This document shows, in pieces, positions 25,207-33,480 of a stretch of DNA of 44,652 nucleotides; the first letter of the stretch is position 1, and every line of letters begins with the position of its first letter. The notes below the pieces were generated by a model that saw nothing but the letters and a program-made list of their open reading frames with translations, ran no database searches and was not told the origin of the DNA. The DNA comes from an uncultured cyanobacterium. Lineage in GTDB: Bacteria > Cyanobacteriota > Cyanobacteriia > Cyanobacteriales > FACHB-T130. The DNA lies in assembly GCA_936920195.1 (NCBI GenBank), contig CAKZHE010000052.1:1-44652 (forward strand), written 5' to 3'. The position numbers were made by a program, and so were the translations under genes.

Positions 25207-26145
25207 ATGGTGATTAATAGCAGTCAAATTAAACAAAAAGCTGCCGAATTGGGATTTCATCAAGTGGGGATTGCGGCTATTGATGAAGAACAAATGGCGA
25301 TCGCTTCTCAACGACTGCAAGCATGGTTAGCCCTAGGCTATCATGCAGATCTGGCTTGGATGGAAAACCCCAAACGCCAGCATATTCGCTTAGTTATGCC
25401 CGATATTCAATCAGTAATTGCCGTAGCAATCAACTATTATACCCCCCAGCCGCGCCCGGAAGGTGCAGCTTATGGCAAAATTTCCCGCTATGGTTGGGGA
25501 AGGGACTACCATAAAGTTTTAGATAAAAAACTCAAACAATTAGCCCATTGGTTGGAAGCCCAAGGAGAGGGAATTAAAGCGCGTTATTATGCCGATACTG
25601 GGCCAATTTCAGATAAGTTTTGGGCGCAGCAGGCGGGAATTGGTTGGATTGCCAAAAACGGCAATCTGATTACAAGGAAATATGGCTCTTGGGTATTTTT
25701 AGGTGCGGTGCTAACCAACCTAGAATTGTCACCAGATCGCCCCCATACGGAACACTGCGGCACTTGTACTCGCTGTCTGGATGCCTGCCCTACGGGGGCG
25801 ATTCCCCAACCCTTTGTCGTTGATGCCAACCGCTGTATCGCCTATCATTCGATTGAGAATCGGGCTCCGGAATTACCAGAGGCGATCGCCGTTAATTTAC
25901 AAGGGTGGGTAGCAGGTTGTGACATTTGTCAAGATGTTTGTCCTTGGAATCAGCGGTTTGCCCAAGAAACCGATCTGGGGGAATTTCAACCCTATCCCGG
26001 CAACATTGCCCCGAAATTAACTGATTTGGCAGAAATTTCCGAGTCAGAATGGCAGCAGCGATTTCCCGCCTCAGCGTTGCGCCGGATTAAACCGAAGATG
26101 TTGAGGCGCAATGCTCAGGCAAATATTAATCATCATGTTAATTAA
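25207..26145 (+). CDS. queG: tRNA epoxyqueuosine(34) reductase
   Basis: A 312-residue cobalamin- and iron-sulfur-dependent enzyme that performs the last step of queuosine synthesis, reducing epoxyqueuosine in tRNA. Visible features: YADTGPISDKFWAQQAGIGW (the catalytic aspartate region, near residue 134), and two ferredoxin-type cluster motifs, CGTCTRCLDACPTGAI and CDICQDVCPWN. The length is slightly short at the C-terminus compared with enzymes carrying HEAT repeats but typical of the cyanobacterial form. The ATG at 25207 precedes the conserved first helix. The last 11 bases overlap the next gene. Confidence 0.92.
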   Translation: MVINSSQIKQKAAELGFHQVGIAAIDEEQMAIASQRLQAWLALGYHADLAWMENPKRQHIRLVMPDIQSVIAVAINYYTPQPRPEGAAYGKISRYGWGRDYHKVLDKKLKQLAHWLEAQGEGIKARYYADTGPISDKFWAQQAGIGWIAKNGNLITRKYGSWVFLGAVLTNLELSPDRPHTEHCGTCTRCLDACPTGAIPQPFVVDANRCIAYHSIENRAPELPEAIAVNLQGWVAGCDICQDVCPWNQRFAQETDLGEFQPYPGNIAPKLTDLAEISESEWQQRFPASALRRIKPKMLRRNAQANINHHVN

Positions 26146-27478
26146 TCAACGTCAATTGCGGAAATTCTTAACTTGGATGTTGGTGAGTTGCGGATTGTTG
26201 ATCGCGATCGCTTGCTGTCAGCAGTTGGCTACTAAAACTGCTTCTCGCCCAGCTTTTTCCACTGCCAATATTACTTTTACCCAGAAATTTCCAGCGCAAC
26301 CGATCCCGCGATCGCTATTTGGGATGCACATTTCCATGCCTAGCCAAACAATTTGGCCTCAAATTTCCTTCGCTTCCTGGCGATTGTGGGATGTCTCTGG
26401 CATCGAAAAAAATACCCTGATTTTTTGGCCTCATTTAGAAAGATTTCCAAATAAATGGGATTTTTCTAGTCTGGATAAATATGTGGAATTAGCTCAAAAT
26501 AAGGGCGTAGAAATTGTGTATGTGCTGGGATTAACTCCCAAATGGGCTTCGGCTCGCCCCACGGATAGTTCTGCCTATGGAGAAAGCGTTACCCCTGCCG
26601 AACCGAAAAATTTAGAAGATTGGCGTAATGCTGTTCGCACCATTGCGACTCGCTATCAAGGCAAAATTCGCTATTACGAAATTTGGAACGAACCAAATCT
26701 GAAAAGTTATTACAGTGGCACTATCGATCAAATGGTAGCTTTAACTCGCGAAGCCTACAAAATTCTGAAACAAATCGATCCCAAAATTCAAGTAATTTCT
26801 CCATCCGTGATTGCTGGTAACTTTGGTTGGCTTACCAAAGGGGGAGCCAACTGGTTAGACGAATATTTTAGCAAGGGTGGAGCGGCTTATACCGATATTG
26901 TCGGCGCTCATTTTTATCAAGATAATAATTTACCGCCAGAAGTCATTATACCGCAAATTCAGGACATTCAAAAAGTCATGGCAAAATATGGGTTAGCCCA
27001 GAAGCCTTTGTGGAATACTGAAACAGGTTTTGGTAACAAACAGCAAAATGCTTTCTTTTCCGAACGAGAAAGTATGGACTATGTGGCTAGATCTTATTTG
27101 ATTAATTGGGCAGCAGGCATTGAGCGATTTTATTGGTATGCTTGGGACAATCGGATGGTAATCACTTTATTGATGGTGGAAGAGGATGGTAAAACTTTAA
27201 CTGCGGCTGGAAAAGCTTTTGGAGAAATTCAACAATGGCTGATTGGAGCCGAGATGAAGTCTTGTCAAATAGATGGCGATCGCACTTGGATTTGTCAGTT
27301 AGTTAGAGGTGGTGAAAAAAACTTTTGGATTGTTTGGAATCCAGAGCGAGAACTGACCTTTAAAATTCCTGCCCAATGGCAAATCCGGCAATTCAAAGAT
27401 TTAACTGGCAAGCAAACCCTCCTGCCCCAATCGGGTGATTTATCAGTCGAAAGATCTCCGCTTCTCCTATCTCCCTAG
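26135..27478 (+). CDS. GH-A-clan glycoside hydrolase-like lipoprotein (GH39-like)
   Basis: I choose the ATG at 26135, giving 447 residues; an earlier ATG at 26111 would add eight residues and deepen the overlap with queG. The N-terminus is a lipoprotein signal (FLTWMLVSCGLLIAIACC, lipid cysteine about residue 27). The catalytic domain has WDFSSLDKYVELAQNKG, the acid/base glutamate in YYEIWNEPNLKSYY (about E186), and the nucleophile in WNTETGFG (about E296), typical of TIM-barrel retaining enzymes such as GH39 xylosidases. The substrate is unknown; an envelope or extracellular polysaccharide is likely. It is probably translated together with queG. Confidence 0.8.
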   Translation: MLINQRQLRKFLTWMLVSCGLLIAIACCQQLATKTASRPAFSTANITFTQKFPAQPIPRSLFGMHISMPSQTIWPQISFASWRLWDVSGIEKNTLIFWPHLERFPNKWDFSSLDKYVELAQNKGVEIVYVLGLTPKWASARPTDSSAYGESVTPAEPKNLEDWRNAVRTIATRYQGKIRYYEIWNEPNLKSYYSGTIDQMVALTREAYKILKQIDPKIQVISPSVIAGNFGWLTKGGANWLDEYFSKGGAAYTDIVGAHFYQDNNLPPEVIIPQIQDIQKVMAKYGLAQKPLWNTETGFGNKQQNAFFSERESMDYVARSYLINWAAGIERFYWYAWDNRMVITLLMVEEDGKTLTAAGKAFGEIQQWLIGAEMKSCQIDGDRTWICQLVRGGEKNFWIVWNPERELTFKIPAQWQIRQFKDLTGKQTLLPQSGDLSVERSPLLLSP

Positions 27479-27964
27479 GTTGGAGAAGATTTTGAAAAGA
27501 GCATTAATAATTTACGGGATATGGGCAGATTGTGATTGTTGTTAGCGGTACATCATCCATTAAAAATATTGCTCCAATCAACCAACTTCATTTACACAAA
27601 TCTGATCAATAATGGCAATAAGTATAGCAGAGTATCTTGGGCAACGAACTGATGCTAATCAACCAAGATCAACAATTTGACAGAACATCAAAGATCAAAG
27701 CTTTTAGAAGTAGCAAGGTTAATTTTCAACCCGGCAATCTTACCAAATCAAATTGGTGTTAAATCTGAAGTTCCGATAAGGAATTCACAAAAACAAATAA
27801 ATTCAAAAGCTGATTTTATTATGAGAGTAATTGATAGTAATTTAAGACCGATCGCGCCTCAAAACAAGCATAAATATCCATTCCTGCGTCCTTCGCCCAT
27901 CCCCTTGCGCTAGTTGCGCCAAAATTTTGCCATAATTTAAAACAACCTCTACACTAGAGCGGCT
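27479..27964. other. 486-base gap, no convincing gene
   Basis: The stretch is AT-rich. A 78-codon frame from a TTG at 27677 has no recognisable domain and no ribosome binding site. The end (about 27888-27922) contains decayed TGCGTCCTTCGCCC-type units related to the TTTGCGTCC repeats. Confidence 0.45.
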
Positions 27965-28540
27965 ATGTCTAAGCGCAAAAAACGCCATCAGCAATGGCTG
28001 AAGGAAACCCTAGAGCTAAATGAAAACCACAACTGGAAATCGGAGCCAGGAACCCGAATCTTTGTGGCAGGGCGGGGAGCATTACGCTTTGATGTCCCCC
28101 AGGATTGGTATTTTGAGCCAGATGAAAAGTCTTTTCGGTTTCTCGACAACAAACCCCCCAAGGATGATGCTCGCTTAGAGGCTTCTTTTAATTTACTGCC
28201 TCCTGGTAACTGGGCAGAGTTTCCCCTAGTGCCGCTATTAAAGAAAATAATGCAAGAAGACGAGCGCCATCCGATTGAGATTGGTAAAGTCATCCAACTT
28301 AAACGCCAAACCGCTCGCGTAGTCTGGAATCAAATTAAATTTATTGACCCCCAAGAACATCGGGAAGCCTATTCTCGCACTTGTATTGGTTTAGGTTCGG
28401 GGGTGCAGTGTTTGATCACGTTTGATTATTGGGTAGACGATGCCGAGCGGCTCACCCCAGTCTGGGATACAGTAATGAATTCCTTAGTCCTAGGTTTGTA
28501 TATCCGCGATCCTCGCACGGGATTTGCATTTCCTGATTAA
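27965..28540 (+). CDS. hypothetical protein, possibly PsbP/Mog1-like fold
   Basis: A 191-residue soluble protein. The N-terminus is basic (MSKRKKRHQQWLKETL). Then come alternating beta strands: RGALRFDVPQDWYFEPDEKS, LEASFNLLPPG, TARVVWNQIKFIDPQEHREA, VQCLITFDYWVDDAERLTPVW, ending TVMNSLVLGLYIRDPRTG. The phrase pattern 'FDVPQDWYFEPDE... ITFDYWVDDAERL...WDTVMNSLVLG' resembles PsbP/Mog1/DcrB-like proteins, but I cannot confirm this. Its TAA stop shares one base with the next ATG, so it forms an operon with the small membrane protein. Confidence 0.72.
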   Translation: MSKRKKRHQQWLKETLELNENHNWKSEPGTRIFVAGRGALRFDVPQDWYFEPDEKSFRFLDNKPPKDDARLEASFNLLPPGNWAEFPLVPLLKKIMQEDERHPIEIGKVIQLKRQTARVVWNQIKFIDPQEHREAYSRTCIGLGSGVQCLITFDYWVDDAERLTPVWDTVMNSLVLGLYIRDPRTGFAFPD

Positions 28541-28734
28541 TGGAAATTGAACTCGATTTAAATAAAACCATCGCGATCGCCAGTACTGGGTTAGCTACTA
28601 GCGGCGTTACTGCCAGCATCTTATCTGCCAAAATTTCACAGTATAAAATATCTGTGCCAAACACATTCTTATTGAGCTTTGGTTTTGGCATTGCGGTAGC
28701 CTTGATTGTTAGTCGGTTCTTCCCCCGCTCCTAA
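28540..28734 (+). CDS. small membrane protein, unknown function
   Basis: A 64-residue protein with two hydrophobic stretches (IAIASTGLATSGVTASILSA, about 12-31, and FLLSFGFGIAVALIVSRFF, about 43-61) and a basic end. Its start overlaps the stop of the preceding gene by one base (TAATG), which supports translation. No family is recognised. Confidence 0.6.
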   Translation: MEIELDLNKTIAIASTGLATSGVTASILSAKISQYKISVPNTFLLSFGFGIAVALIVSRFFPRS

Positions 28735-28773
28735 TTTCCTAGCAAATCTTGACCAAAATACCAATATGCGTAG

Positions 28774-28879
28774 TAGCGCATCTAGCCTAATTTGCTTTCT
28801 TTGGGAGATCTATTGGAGACGTTCCACCGGAACGTCTCTACGAACTGGGATAACCCAACATTTTAGACTAGACGCGCTA
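28774..28879. repeat. nested fold-back element
   Basis: An outer imperfect inverted repeat (TAGCGCATCTAGCCTAATTT at 28774-28793 with the complement of TTTTAGACTAGACGCGCTA at 28861-28879) encloses a perfect inner palindrome, GAGACGTTCC/GGAACGTCTC (28816-28838). It fills the gap 28735-28892 between convergent genes. Confidence 0.75.
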
Positions 28880-28892
28880 TATTACAATAGGT

Positions 28893-29099
28893 TTAATCTA
28901 ATTTCAGGGCATTGACTGGCACTTCATCCCAAGAATCCACTGTTCGCATTCTCACTACCCAACCCAAGGCTTTTTGTCCGTCCGTCAAGTTGTCTTGAAA
29001 AGATTTGTGGCAGTCTTTCGCTGTGTCTTCATTCCGACTGGCAATGCAGGAATAAATAATCCCACAGGGATCGATTTGTTCATTTACCCAAATAGTCAT
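28893..29099 (-). CDS. small conserved-looking hypothetical protein
   Basis: A 68-residue soluble protein (MTIWVNEQIDPCGIIYSCIA, then LTDGQKALGWVVRMRTVDSW, ending VPVNALKLD). A strong GGAGG at 29111-29115 lies 11 bases before its ATG on the minus strand, which supports it being real. It diverges from rsmA with only 16 bases between the two start codons. The function is unknown. Confidence 0.68.
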   Translation of the reverse strand: MTIWVNEQIDPCGIIYSCIASRNEDTAKDCHKSFQDNLTDGQKALGWVVRMRTVDSWDEVPVNALKLD

Positions 29100-29110
29100 A
29101 GGTCAATAAT

Positions 29111-29115
29111 CCTCC
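29111..29115 (-). promoter_or_regulatory. ribosome binding site of the small divergent gene, touching the rsmA start
   Basis: GGAGG on the minus strand directly abuts the rsmA ATG (29116) on the plus strand. The translation signals of the two divergent genes therefore touch, and each mRNA's 5' untranslated region must run antisense into the other gene. Confidence 0.55.
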
Positions 29116-29937
29116 ATGAATGCACAACCTCGCAAGCGATTTGCCCAACACTGGTTGCAAAGCGATCGCGCTCTGGCTCAAATTGTTAAAGCAGCGGAAC
29201 TATCCCCCCAAGACAGGGTGCTAGAAATTGGACCGGGAACGGGAATTTTAACTCGGCAATTATTGGCATTGGCAGAAGCAGTAGTGGCAGTGGAAATTGA
29301 CCGAGATTTGTGCGATCGCTTGGTCAGAAAGCTAGGAAATATTACCAATTTTTTGCTACTCCAAGGGGATTTTCTCGATCTAGAGCTAGATGTTTATTTG
29401 CAAAATTTACCAGCTTTTCAAAATCCCAATAAAGTTGTTGCCAATATCCCTTATAACATTACTGGACCCATTATTGAAAAACTCCTAGGGACAATTTCCC
29501 ACCCCGCCGCCAAATCTTTAGATTTAATTGTACTACTGGTACAGAAGGAAGTGGCAGAACGGTTGTGTGCCAAAGCAGGTTCCACAGCTTTTGGGGCGCT
29601 GTCGGTGCGAGTGCAGTATTTGGCAGAATGCGATCTAACTTGTACCGTACCAGCAGCAGCGTTTTATCCCCCGCCCAAGGTGGATTCTGCTGTAGTGCGG
29701 TTGCGCCCTCGGATAATTACCCCACCCGCCCAGAACCCCAAACGCCTAGAAACTTTGGTCAAAATGGGTTTTGCGGCGAAAAGGAAGATGTTGCGTAATA
29801 ATTTACAAAGTATCGTCGATCGCGATCGCCTGATCCAATTACTGGAACAATTAGAGATCGATCCCCAGGTACGCGCTGAAGACTTGAGTGTTACCCAATG
29901 GGTTGTCCTCTCAGACCAGTTAACAGCTTCGCCCTAA
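29116..29937 (+). CDS. rsmA: 16S rRNA (adenine1518/1519-N6) dimethyltransferase
   Basis: A 273-residue KsgA/RsmA enzyme, which dimethylates two adjacent adenines near the 3' end of 16S rRNA late in 30S assembly. It has RKRFAQHWLQSDRAL at the N-terminus, the SAM-binding VLEIGPGTGILTRQLL (about 35-50), VAVEIDRDLC, the catalytic VANIPYNITGPI motif and FYPPPKVDSAVVRL. The C-terminal helical domain is complete. ispE starts 20 bases downstream, so the two are probably co-transcribed. Confidence 0.95.
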   Translation: MNAQPRKRFAQHWLQSDRALAQIVKAAELSPQDRVLEIGPGTGILTRQLLALAEAVVAVEIDRDLCDRLVRKLGNITNFLLLQGDFLDLELDVYLQNLPAFQNPNKVVANIPYNITGPIIEKLLGTISHPAAKSLDLIVLLVQKEVAERLCAKAGSTAFGALSVRVQYLAECDLTCTVPAAAFYPPPKVDSAVVRLRPRIITPPAQNPKRLETLVKMGFAAKRKMLRNNLQSIVDRDRLIQLLEQLEIDPQVRAEDLSVTQWVVLSDQLTASP

Positions 29938-29957
29938 TTAAATTTAAAACCTTTGGA

Positions 29958-30902
29958 ATGCGCTCCTACTCTTTGATTGCTCCTGCCAAAATTAACCTGC
30001 ATCTCGAAATTTTAGGCGATCGCTCTGATGGCTATCATGAGTTGGCAATGGTAATGCAAAGTATTGACCTGGCTGACCATATTACATTGCGATCGCTGGA
30101 TATTGATGCTATTCGCGTCCGCTGCGACAGTTCAGAAGTGCCTGACGACAGCAACAATCTCGCCTACAAAGCCGCCGCCTTGATGTTCCAACAATTTCCC
30201 GATGTCTTTGCCCAATACGGCGGCATAGAGATTAATATTCAGAAACGGATTCCAGTAGCAGCGGGGCTAGCAGGCGGCTCTGCCAATGCTGCGGCGGTGT
30301 TAGTGGGCATTGATTTAATCTGGCAACTGGGATTGACTCAAGCAGAGTTACAAGGCTTAGGAGCGCAGCTAGGCTCGGATGTGCCTTTTTGTGTAGCAGG
30401 CGGCACAGCCCTAGCCACCGGGCGCGGCGAAGAACTTTCCCCCCTACCCGATTTGGATAATTTGTACGTGGTATTGGCGAAGTATCGCAGCTTAGAAGTA
30501 TCCACCGCTTGGGCCTATAAGACTTACCGGCACCTGTTTAGCAGTTCCTACATTTCCGATCCCAAAGGCTTAGAAGCGCGGGCGGCACGGGTGCATTCTG
30601 GACCTTTAGTGCAAGCGATCGCGCGGAGAAATGGGGCGAAAATTGGTCAACTGCTCTACAATGACTTAGAAAAAGTAGTTTTACCCGCCCATCCTCAAGT
30701 TGCCCAATTAAAAAATGCTTTTAGTAGTACCAACACTTTAGGTACAATGATGTCTGGTTCTGGGCCAACAGTCTTTGCCTTAGCAGAATCCCGCCCCCAA
30801 GCTGAAGAAATCCAAGAGCAAGTCAAAAAAGTTATTCCCGATCCCGATTTAGGTTTTTGGATTGCCCAATTAACCACTTCCGGAATTCGCGTTACTCAGT
30901 AG
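29958..30902 (+). CDS. ispE: 4-diphosphocytidyl-2-C-methyl-D-erythritol kinase
   Basis: I choose the ATG at 29958 because MRSYSLIAPAKINLHLEILG is the conserved N-terminus; an earlier in-frame start at 29898 would add 20 unrelated residues and overlap rsmA. The 314-residue GHMP kinase phosphorylates CDP-methylerythritol in the MEP isoprenoid pathway, feeding carotenoid, chlorophyll and quinone tails. The ATP-binding PVAAGLAGGSANAAAVLVG and C-terminal MMSGSGPTVFAL motifs are intact. A heptamer array follows about 55 bases after the stop. Confidence 0.94.
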   Translation: MRSYSLIAPAKINLHLEILGDRSDGYHELAMVMQSIDLADHITLRSLDIDAIRVRCDSSEVPDDSNNLAYKAAALMFQQFPDVFAQYGGIEINIQKRIPVAAGLAGGSANAAAVLVGIDLIWQLGLTQAELQGLGAQLGSDVPFCVAGGTALATGRGEELSPLPDLDNLYVVLAKYRSLEVSTAWAYKTYRHLFSSSYISDPKGLEARAARVHSGPLVQAIARRNGAKIGQLLYNDLEKVVLPAHPQVAQLKNAFSSTNTLGTMMSGSGPTVFALAESRPQAEEIQEQVKKVIPDPDLGFWIAQLTTSGIRVTQ

Positions 30903-30956
30903 TTGCAGTAGTTGCAGTAGTTGCAGTGATGGGGTGATGGGGAGTGGAGAATTAGC

Positions 30957-31226
30957 AAGAACTCCTTTTATTCCTAATTCCCTGTTCTCTCTTCCCTGTT
31001 CTCTCTTCCCTGTTCTCTCTTCCCTGTTCTCTCTTCCCTGTTCTCTCTTCCCTATTCCCTGTTCCCTATTCCCTGTTCCCTGTTCCCTGTTCCCTGTTCC
31101 CTGTTCCCTGTTCCCTGTTCCCTGTTCCCTCTTCCCTGTTCCCTCTTCCCTATTCCCTATTCCCTCTTCCCTCTTCCCTGTTCCCTGTTCCCTGTTCCCT
31201 ACCTCCTATTCCCTGTTCCCTTTTTT
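30957..31226 (+). repeat. long heptanucleotide array (TTCCCTG, with TCTCTTCCCTGT units)
   Basis: About 270 bases of TTCCCTGTTCTC units pass into long perfect runs of TTCCCTG, with TTCCCTA and TTCCCTC variants. It fills nearly the whole gap between ispE and the DUF3082 gene, ending only a few bases before the DUF3082 ATG. It reads as an open frame of Ser-Leu-Phe-Pro-Val-Pro-Cys repeats, which I do not regard as coding. Confidence 0.92.
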
Positions 31227-31229
31227 ATC

Positions 31230-31559
31230 ATGACCAATCATTCCCCAACACCTGCCACTGAAACTACACCAGAAATGCCTAGTCCGTGGCGTTGTTTTGG
31301 CGGTGGAATAGTGGCGGGAGGAATGGCGATCGCTCTTTATTTCCTCACTTCTCATATTGCCCAATCCTTTGCCGCCAAACCCATCCATTCCAGTAACTTT
31401 ACAGTAGTAAATCTCACCGTCGCGGTCAGAACATTAGTTGTTGGTGTCAGTACCTTGGGAACTGGAGTATTTGGCATTGCTGCTATAGGATTAATTGCTC
31501 TCGGCGTGCAGATTTTAATTCAAAATTTTAAAAATCCTGATTCTTCCTCTACAAAATAA
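31230..31559 (+). CDS. DUF3082 membrane protein
   Basis: A 109-residue cyanobacterial-type protein with two membrane segments (FGGGIVAGGMAIALYFLTSH, about 24-43, and VGVSTLGTGVFGIAAIGLIA, about 70-90). The phrase SPWRCFGGGIVAGGMAIALY and VRTLVVGVSTLGTGVFG match the DUF3082 pattern. The function is unknown. The ATG at 31230 sits right behind the heptamer array, so its ribosome binding site and promoter must lie in, or have been replaced by, repeat DNA. Confidence 0.8.
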   Translation: MTNHSPTPATETTPEMPSPWRCFGGGIVAGGMAIALYFLTSHIAQSFAAKPIHSSNFTVVNLTVAVRTLVVGVSTLGTGVFGIAAIGLIALGVQILIQNFKNPDSSSTK

Positions 31560-31578
31560 CAACTAATCGTCAACATTA

Positions 31579-31682
31579 TATAGCGTTTTGTAGGGGCAAT
31601 CCCCCCGTGGTTGCCCCGATGTGTAGGGGTAGGCACGGGGGCGCTACCCCTACAGAACTGATAGATGTGTTGCGTAAGTCCT
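31579..31682. repeat. TATAGCGTTTTGTAGG...TGCGTAAGTCCT repeat unit
   Basis: About 104 bases beginning TATAGCGTTTTGTAGGGGCA, with an internal inverted repeat built from GTAGGGGTA and GCTACCCCTAC, ending in TGTTGCGTAAGTCCT just before the purH stop. Parts of the same unit occur at 12-77, 24329-24363 (start inverted) and 35901-35914 (inverted). Confidence 0.7.
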
Positions 31683-31683
31683 G

Positions 31684-33300
31684 TTAATGCCAGAAATGAC
31701 GCATCCCTGTTACCACCATGACCAAACCTAGTTGATTCGCCGTATCGATGACACTTTGATCTCGCACGCTACCACCGGGCTGCACAATTGCTTCAATTCC
31801 TGCCGCCGCTGCCGCCCGAATTGAGTCATCAAAGGGGAAAAATCCATCGCTGGCAAGTACCGCCCCTTTCGCCTTTTCACCAGCTTGTTCCAAGGCTAGT
31901 TTTACCGAACCCACCCGATTCATTTGTCCCGCCCCTACCCCAATCGTAGTGCGATCGCGCGTCACCACAATCGCATTGGACTTGACGTGCTTTGCCACCT
32001 TCCAAGCAAATAACAATTCGGTGATTTCGGCTTCCGTTGGCTGCCGTTCTGTCACCGTCTGCCAATTATCCGTCGTATCTGCCCCAGTATCTGCCACCTG
32101 CGCCAACAAACCACCAGCAATAATCTGGACTGTTTGCAGTCCCCCGCTGGTCAAATCTGGTAAAATTAGCACTCTTACCTTTGACTTGGCCTTGAGAATT
32201 TCCTCAGCCTTGGGGGTACAAGCCGGAGCTACTACGCATTCCAAAAACGTTTTCGTCAGAGCCTGCGCCGTCGGTTCATCAATAGGCTGATTTAAGGCCA
32301 CAATCCCCCCAAAGGCCGAAGTTGCATCAGCGTTGAAGGCATTCTCATAAGCCTCCACCAAGGTACTTCCTAGGGCGACTCCGCAGGGATTGGTATGTTT
32401 CAAAATTGCCGCTGCCGGGGAATCGGGAAACTCCTCAATCAGCCGCCGTGCCGCTTCCAAATCCACCAAGTTGTTATAACTAAGTTCCTTCCCCTGAAGT
32501 TTAGTCGCCGTTGCCCAACCGCTTGCCACCGTGCCAGTTTGATACCAAGCCGCTGGTTGATGGGGATTTTCGCCATAACGGAGGGCTTGTAATTGTTGCC
32601 CAGCTAGGGCAAACCGCAACGGTAGGGATTGCCCGCTAGCTGCTTCTTCCGCAGCCGGAGAATTATTGAGGGATTCTGGGGTAGAAATTTGGGGAAAACT
32701 TGCAGCAGCGGTAGACTGACTTTTTAGATAACTAGCGATCGCGCGATCGTAGTCCGAAGTATGGGAAAAAGCATACTGAGCGCAGACTTGCCGAAACTCA
32801 ATCCTTGGTTCATTGCCCTGCTTCCATACCTCTTGCAAATAGGCATCGTATTGGGCAGGATCGCATAATACCGTTAAGTGGGCGAAATTTTTCGCCGCCG
32901 CCCGAATCATCGCTGGTCCGCCAATATCAATTTGTTCAATCGCGTCTGCCAGCGTCACCCCCGGTTTCGCAATCGTTTGCTCAAAGGGATAAAGATTTAC
33001 CACCACCAAATCAATTGGGCGAATTTCGTGACTTTCCAAATCTGTCACATCCTCAGCCACATCTCGCCTTGCCAGAATCCCCCCATGAATCCGGGGATGC
33101 AAAGTTTTTACCCTCCCCCCCAAAATTTCTGGAAATCCCGTATAATCAGACACCTTGGTGACAGGCAAACCCGCTGCTTGCAAAGCCTTGGCAGTTCCCC
33201 CACTGCTGATCAAATCAAAGCCCAACTCTTCTACTAATCTGCGGGCAAATTCAATCAGCCCGGTTTTATTCGATACACTCAGCAGTGCTAGACGTGCCAT
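31684..33300 (-). CDS. purH: bifunctional AICAR transformylase / IMP cyclohydrolase
   Basis: I choose the ATG at 33300 (MARLALLSVSNKTGLIEFAR); an upstream start at 33336 would add 12 non-conserved residues. The 538-residue enzyme carries the MGS-like IMP cyclohydrolase domain (1-150; DLISSGGTAKALQAAG, GRVKTLHPRIHGGIL) and the AICAR transformylase domain (about 200-538; RYGENPHQ, SYNNLVDLEAA, ILKHTNPCGVALG, and the end VTGMRHFWH). It performs the last two steps of IMP synthesis. A stretch of Ala/Ser-rich residues near 210 is a linker insertion, as often seen in cyanobacteria. Confidence 0.95.
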   Translation of the reverse strand: MARLALLSVSNKTGLIEFARRLVEELGFDLISSGGTAKALQAAGLPVTKVSDYTGFPEILGGRVKTLHPRIHGGILARRDVAEDVTDLESHEIRPIDLVVVNLYPFEQTIAKPGVTLADAIEQIDIGGPAMIRAAAKNFAHLTVLCDPAQYDAYLQEVWKQGNEPRIEFRQVCAQYAFSHTSDYDRAIASYLKSQSTAAASFPQISTPESLNNSPAAEEAASGQSLPLRFALAGQQLQALRYGENPHQPAAWYQTGTVASGWATATKLQGKELSYNNLVDLEAARRLIEEFPDSPAAAILKHTNPCGVALGSTLVEAYENAFNADATSAFGGIVALNQPIDEPTAQALTKTFLECVVAPACTPKAEEILKAKSKVRVLILPDLTSGGLQTVQIIAGGLLAQVADTGADTTDNWQTVTERQPTEAEITELLFAWKVAKHVKSNAIVVTRDRTTIGVGAGQMNRVGSVKLALEQAGEKAKGAVLASDGFFPFDDSIRAAAAAGIEAIVQPGGSVRDQSVIDTANQLGLVMVVTGMRHFWH

Positions 33301-33416
33301 TAGTTTCACAATCTCCCTATATTTATTTTTCAGCAATCTTCAGCTTTTCCAGCTTAGAGGCGATCGCTTTATCCTTTCATAACTTTAATTGGATCGCAAC
33401 CGATCTAGAGATCGGA

Positions 33417-33449
33417 AAACCCGCCCTAGCTATTAGTTAGGACGGGTTT
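33417..33449 (-). terminator. intrinsic terminator of the psaF-psaJ-psaL unit
   Basis: AAACCCGCCCTAGCT (33417-33431) pairs with AGTTAGGACGGGTTT (33435-33449), 15 bp with two G-U/mismatch positions and a 3-base loop. On the minus strand it is followed by a short T-run (GTTTTCC). It lies 32 bases after the psaL stop. Confidence 0.65.
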
Positions 33450-33480
33450 CGCGATCTTTGGCTCTGCCAAACTAGATAAA

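Noticed and set aside
27677-27913. 78-codon frame from a TTG start
   Set aside because: Ends in repeat-like DNA (CCTTCGCCC units), with no Shine-Dalgarno and no domain.
30934-31233. 99-codon plus-strand frame of Ser-Leu-Phe-Pro repeats
   Set aside because: It is the translation of a 7-base tandem array, which gives a 7-residue repeat in every open frame. There is no normal start signal or unique sequence.
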